From Cyathus striatus (taxonomy: Eukaryota > Basidiomycota > Agaricomycetes > Agaricales > Nidulariaceae), in assembly GCA_025738555.1 (NCBI GenBank), contig JAOVFP010000002.1:5208001-5272000 (forward strand): a DNA stretch of 64,000 bases. Direction: 5' to 3'. The notes beneath the pieces were generated by a model that saw nothing but the letters and a program-made list of their open reading frames with translations, had not been told where the DNA came from and made no database searches. Within the stretch, counting starts at the first letter, position 1; each line of letters opens with the position of its first letter. The translations under genes and the position numbers were made by a program. Below, piece after piece: positions 59,801 to 64,000 of the stretch.

Positions 59801-60408
59801 GGTTCTCACGAACAGGCTAAAGATGTGGAAGACACCACTTCTCAGTTACCTATTCCTCCGGTTATCTATGTGCCTCAACCACAAAGATTGGCCAACGTAC
59901 CAAAGAACCCACTAAAGAGCCCACCAGTTGCGAAAGCTCCTTCTCCTCCAGTTCGAAAGCCGGTACCAATGTATATACCCGAAGGTTCCACTAAGCCTCC
60001 TCCCCTATCCGAGTCCGATATTCATGACATCTACCGTCTACTTTCGCGAGCAACTACTGCAGACGAATGTAGGCTCATTTTCGATATGGTTGTCGCGCGA
60101 CGGGGTCTTAAAATTGTTCCGAAACCGCAAGATGGCGAAGCATCATATCCTTCTCCATCGCCGACTGTACAAGATCACAAACATACCGAAGAAGAAATCG
60201 AAACTACACTGGAAAATTCTATGGTGGAGCTATTACTTGGTGGAACGCCTTCAGATTTTACTCAGGAGATGACAATCTCGAAGACACTGTACAGTCTACA
60301 ATCTCATCTATCAATTCTACGCTGGAGGTGGGAATGGAACTATCCCGTAGATCGGGATCTGCTTCTCATACCCCCGACACATCTTTTTCATCGCACATCA
60401 CTGCGTAA
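56868..60408 (+). CDS. Histone-fold protein with long Ser/Pro-rich tail; one or two frame breaks
   Basis: Exons: 56868-56889, 56940-57535, 57588-57748, 57809-57820, 57883-58010, 58085-58449, 58511-58600, 58662-60408, about 1,040 residues. A first helical block (ALHSINVFLDEFLYGIIKSA, STDKLRASLLHLLP) and a second, H2A-like block (APAALYLTAILEAMCEHILS, then TTSDLFTALCEDVNIYNLF) look like a pair of histone folds. The rest is disordered and Ser/Pro-rich, with two related motifs, STRELIDFLAEGPPE and GSRDLVDFLAQGPPD. Exon 4 is 12 nt. The final exon needs one base added near 60266 to continue into DDNLEDTVQSTISSINSTL and stop at 60408; as written the frame runs to 60442. A second break near 59671 could instead be a 53-bp intron. 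Function not recognised; a chromatin role is an inference. Confidence 0.75.
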
Positions 60409-60648
60409 TACCTTCGTTAGTATGTCCTCCATTCTTATATAATATTGCAAGATCGTATTTCTATTAGTCTACGCCATTGCCTGCTTCGATGTACACGCAT
60501 GGAAAGTATCGAAATCAGCGCTCTCTTATTTTTATTTTGTAATTTCCTTTGGTTACATAATTATCTTTTATGTTGTGTTTGTTTTCGTGTAGTTATCAAT
60601 TGACATTCATATGGATACACGTGCAGAAAGTTAAAGAAAAAAGTACTA

Positions 60649-63600
60649 CTAATGAACTTCTAAAGATATTGCGATACCCATAGAAGCAAGTTCGGCGCAA
60701 AGATACCTGAAAACGTAAGGAACAGCAACGACATCGAGATCTCCGCCTTTTGATGCCCTTCCGAGCACATTTTGAGATGGTATAGCTACGCGAACCTCCG
60801 CTGAAGGTCTCGGAAGATTCGCACCAGTTTCTAGAGCTTTACGCTCACGTTCTTCTTCTTCCTCTGCGGCAGCACGACACACTCGGCAGTATTCACCTCC
60901 AGGACCTGTCGGCTTGAAAGATGCCGATTTACCTACTGCCATTTCTCCCAGTCGTATATCTTCGTAGCCCAATGATATCAAACTACCACATGTTCTACAT
61001 ACCCATGCTGTTGAGTAATCTGAACAGTTCATGAGGCGATCTTGCAGTAAGAAGGAAGTGCCGTGCGCAATCAGAGCGTCGCGCTCCATTTCTCCAAAAC
61101 GAATACCACCAGCACGTTTGCGTCCCTGTTAAATTGAAGTCAATTCCCATGTTACTTAGCAACAGAAAAGTGCCTTACCTTCACCGGCTGGCGCGTCAAG
61201 GGATCAACGGGACCTGTCGTGCGGACCTGGAACTTGTCTAGAACCATGTGACGGAGACGCTGATAATAAACGACGCCAATATAAATGTCAGCCGCGAACT
61301 CTTGCCCAGTGATTCCAGAGTACATGGGTTCGTTGCCATAGTAGTTGTAGCCGGCAGCTAGGAGCTGTTCACCAAAGTAGTTGATTGCAGTGTCCTCTTC
61401 CGAAAACCTACGGAACAACCACTAGAAATAAAAATGATAAAAATCTGGGGATAGACTAAACGCACTTGAACGGAGTAGCATCTTGTGCAAGGCCGTGCAT
61501 GGCTCCGGCTTTCCAGCCATACTCTCGACTAACATCCCAATAGTCATTCGACTGGGGAAAGCATGAGGATTTATGATGACATCTGGTTGCATACCACTCT
61601 CGCTGAAAGGCATATCAACAGAAGGCCATTTCTGAGAGCAAACACCCTTCTGTCCGTGACGAGATGAAAACTTGTCGCCAATCACAGGCGCACGGGTTAT
61701 ACGGAGGGTTATGTGTATCTTCTGGAGCTCAGAATCACCGGCGTCAGTTCCTAAATATCTCGTCAATGGTACTTCAAAATGAAGAATATACAATCATACC
61801 TAGGAGTCTAACCTCATCGATATACGCCATCTCATCACCCTTGTACTTGACAAATCTGGTGCGACCGGTCGTATCATCCACGTACGCTGCAATAGGATCC
61901 CCGGATGTGAGACGACCGCCTACCAGCGGAAGACCATCAAGATCTAGAAAGTTGATGCATGAATGTGCTTTATCGCCTTCGATTCTAATATCGTTTCCAA
62001 GTCCAAAGTGAAGTGTGGGTGTACCATTCTTAACAGCACCACGCATGTCCTTCAAGTCTACGATTTGTGACTTATATACAGTTCCGTAACCGAAGCCGCG
62101 CTCATGAGCTGACTTGTTCAGAATCATGGCGTCTTCCATATCGTAACCGGTATATGAAATAACAGCAACAATGGCATTTGTACCATTTGGGAAAGAATCC
62201 ATGGCGTAAGTATTGTGAAGCGCTGGGCGGACTACCGGACTTTGGCCACTCTGCAATCGATACAGTTTGTTATCTGTTCTGTGCTTGAGCGCTGTTGAAG
62301 GAGTTCCCATACTTTGTTTACCCATCTGGCATTGATAAATGTTACGAGGGGACTATATGAGATATAAAATTCATATTGTGACTGCAACGCGATATGATGA
62401 ACTTACCTGATTGAAGTCAGAGAAAGGAGTAAGATTAGCAAGAATAGATAAGAAGTTAGTGGGCGAATGTTCAACGTGAGTAGAAACGGTAGTCTCAATC
62501 TCCTCGGGTGTGCACGCAACATTCATGTACACTTGTTCAAAGGACCCAACCTGATCATCGTAGCCGTTTGCAAGGTACTTCACAGGGCGCATCATGCGAG
62601 CCCTCGTCGAAAACAAGTAGAGCCCAGGATATTGGCCTCCTTTTGACTCCGGTACAAATCCGATTTCTAAATCCAACGGTATCTCGTGCTTTCCTTCAGT
62701 CTTCCATATACGAAGGTTGGTTGCAAGTTGTACAGCAACCGAGGGACGTGCCCAACCAATCACTCGACCATCAAGCTGGACACAAAGGTTCTGTCGGCCG
62801 TCAACTGAGGATACAAAAGCCTGAGTCATACCATGCGCAGCCAGGAGTCCGGGTATATGGGCAACGGTAAGAGGAGCTGTGACAATTCGGCAACTCCGGG
62901 ATAAATGGTTAAGAAGACCACAGGGAGAACCATCGGGGGTATGCACAGGACAGAGGAAACCTGTTAGGGGTAGTTAAGAGCACTGAAACATGTAATTTAT
63001 GGCTATGCACGTACCCCAGGCTTCGGGTAACAATTTGCGAACGGTGGTCGTCTTGAGCTCGGCGAAGAAAGCACCACGATGTATACACCTGAAATGACTG
63101 ATGTAACGCTGCCAGTTTAATTTTTCAGCCACAATTGTGAAACCGGAGGCTTGTTGGAGATCCAGCCCAGTAGGTGATACCAAGTTTCCGGTCGCAAGGA
63201 AATTTGAGAGCTTTGCGCCAATATCAAAGTTGACACGGGATAACGCTTTCGTGAAATATCGTTCTACACGGTGATGGGATGTGCAGCTCTTCACGGGTAA
63301 TATAATCGCAAAACAACTTACTGTCATTAAAGTCAACCTTGGCGCCGTTTCGAACATCAATAGAAATGGTAGTGCGGATGTTGTTCAAGATTCCTCCATT
63401 CGTTCCTTTATAATCATGCCGTATAAACTTCCAGGTAAGAGAACTTCTTGGTGTTGGGGTGAATCTGGATTGTCAGCGCAACATTCACCAGACACTAACG
63501 AGTATAGTTTGCGGAGCATAAATCTGCATAGCTTGGTTAGATTCTAAAGCCAGAATGGGAATAATGTAAAACGCACAAGAGCATCCTAAATTTATCCCTA

Positions 63601-64000
63601 GGCGAGTCAAGGTGGACCAAAATCATCTTTCGGATTAACCAAGATCCTACTTCATAATTTGACATGTCTTCCGGGAGATTCAGTACAACGCGGAATTTGT
63701 CGCCCAAGTATTCCAAGCATTGCTCAGCAGTGTGCATAGTAAACATCTTGAAACTGCGAAGCAACAATTCCACGCGATCGGACAAGAATGTGTTACCGTA
63801 GTCTTGCATCATGACACCCTCGAAGATTTCTTTGTCTGAAGCACCGACGAGAGCTTTGAGAATAAGCATAATAGGAATGACGTATTCCTGTTTTCTCCAG
63901 CTGAAGCGGAACATGGCGCTACCGTTGGCGAGGTAGTGGAGGGTGTTGGTAGCACTGGTTTGGTCTGGACGAACGCAACGTATTTGAACTGCGTATTGGG
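60649..64000 (-). CDS. RPA2: RNA polymerase I second-largest subunit RPA2 (Rpa135), partial; two frame breaks
   Basis: Eight exons are visible (64000-63577, 63523-63322, 63263-63015, 62960-62408, 62352-61800, 61750-61466, 61407-61179, 61125-60649); the N-terminal part is beyond the window. Pol I-specific signatures include [74 protein letters not shown] and the active-site region [14 protein letters not shown]. The C-terminus has the hybrid-binding [11 protein letters not shown] and a zinc-ribbon (CRTCG...CRVCR). The subunit forms the active-site cleft that transcribes rRNA. The frame is broken by one missing base near 63390 (before LNNIRTT) and near 61509 (inside the universal ESMAGKAGA motif). 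One base restored at each site puts all exons in phase, so the gene is probably intact. Confidence 0.96.

Noticed and set aside
60649..64000. Identification as RNA polymerase II subunit RPB2
   Set aside because: Pol I-specific blocks such as [18 protein letters not shown] and the C-terminal zinc-ribbon context fit RPA2, not RPB2.
1..64000. A novel multi-gene defence or biosynthetic system
   Set aside because: Neighbouring genes are conserved housekeeping or regulatory genes in unrelated pathways, with mixed strands and no clustering of enzymes, transporters and regulators.

Overview
This 64-kb window is nuclear DNA from a filamentous basidiomycete, most likely an Agaricomycete. Nearly every gene is cut by many 45-60 bp GT-AG introns. 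F-box/leucine-rich proteins, Pro/Ser-rich regulators and a Ty3/Gypsy element are present, and every recognisable product is a eukaryotic housekeeping or regulatory protein of fungal type. I see no bacterial operons, CRISPR arrays or defence cassettes. Exon structures were worked out by hand from reading frames, splice signals and family knowledge; no alignment or database search was run.

Left end (1-3.7 kb): the 5' end of a minus-strand LTR retrotransposon (LTR 955-1428, gag running off the left edge). After it come pyrimidine-rich and diverged repeat DNA without genes and an intron-containing tRNA-Arg(UCU).

4.2-33 kb, mostly conserved genes: a CorA/Alr-type Mg2+ transporter (+); a KDM5-type histone H3K4 demethylase (-); the GPI inositol-deacylase BST1 (-); a 14-3-3 protein (-); a 196-bp inverted-repeat element; an F-box protein (-); a small nuclear-looking unknown (+); CLPTM1 (+); a large Ser/Pro-rich unknown with a possible zinc-binding N-terminus (+); a SET-domain protein (-); and TOM20 (-).

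33-64 kb: PP4 regulatory subunit 3 (+, divergent from TOM20), a Whi3-like RNA-binding protein (-), a single-membrane-span protein (-), acyl-protein thioesterase (-) divergent from the tRNA methyltransferase TRM10 (+), NDUFAF5 (-), a three-finger C2H2 protein (+), a histone-fold protein (+) and the second-largest subunit of RNA polymerase I (-, running off the right edge). Neighbours are not functionally linked. Recurring themes are chromatin and transcription (KDM5, SET, C2H2, histone-fold, Pol I), membrane and GPI biology (BST1, CLPTM1, APT1) and mitochondrial biogenesis (TOM20, NDUFAF5).

Most notable signals: (1) a self-priming signature in the LTR element, with a 13-nt perfect match between the primer-binding site and a segment 33 bp downstream of a TATA box inside the LTR; (2) at least five single-base frame breaks in three otherwise intact genes of the right half, all of the same kind (one base missing, mostly in short homopolymers), which points to consensus errors rather than pseudogenes; (3) very small exons (4, 12 and 28 nt) needed to keep CLPTM1, the histone-fold gene and KDM5 in frame. 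I did not find a convincing undescribed multi-gene system.
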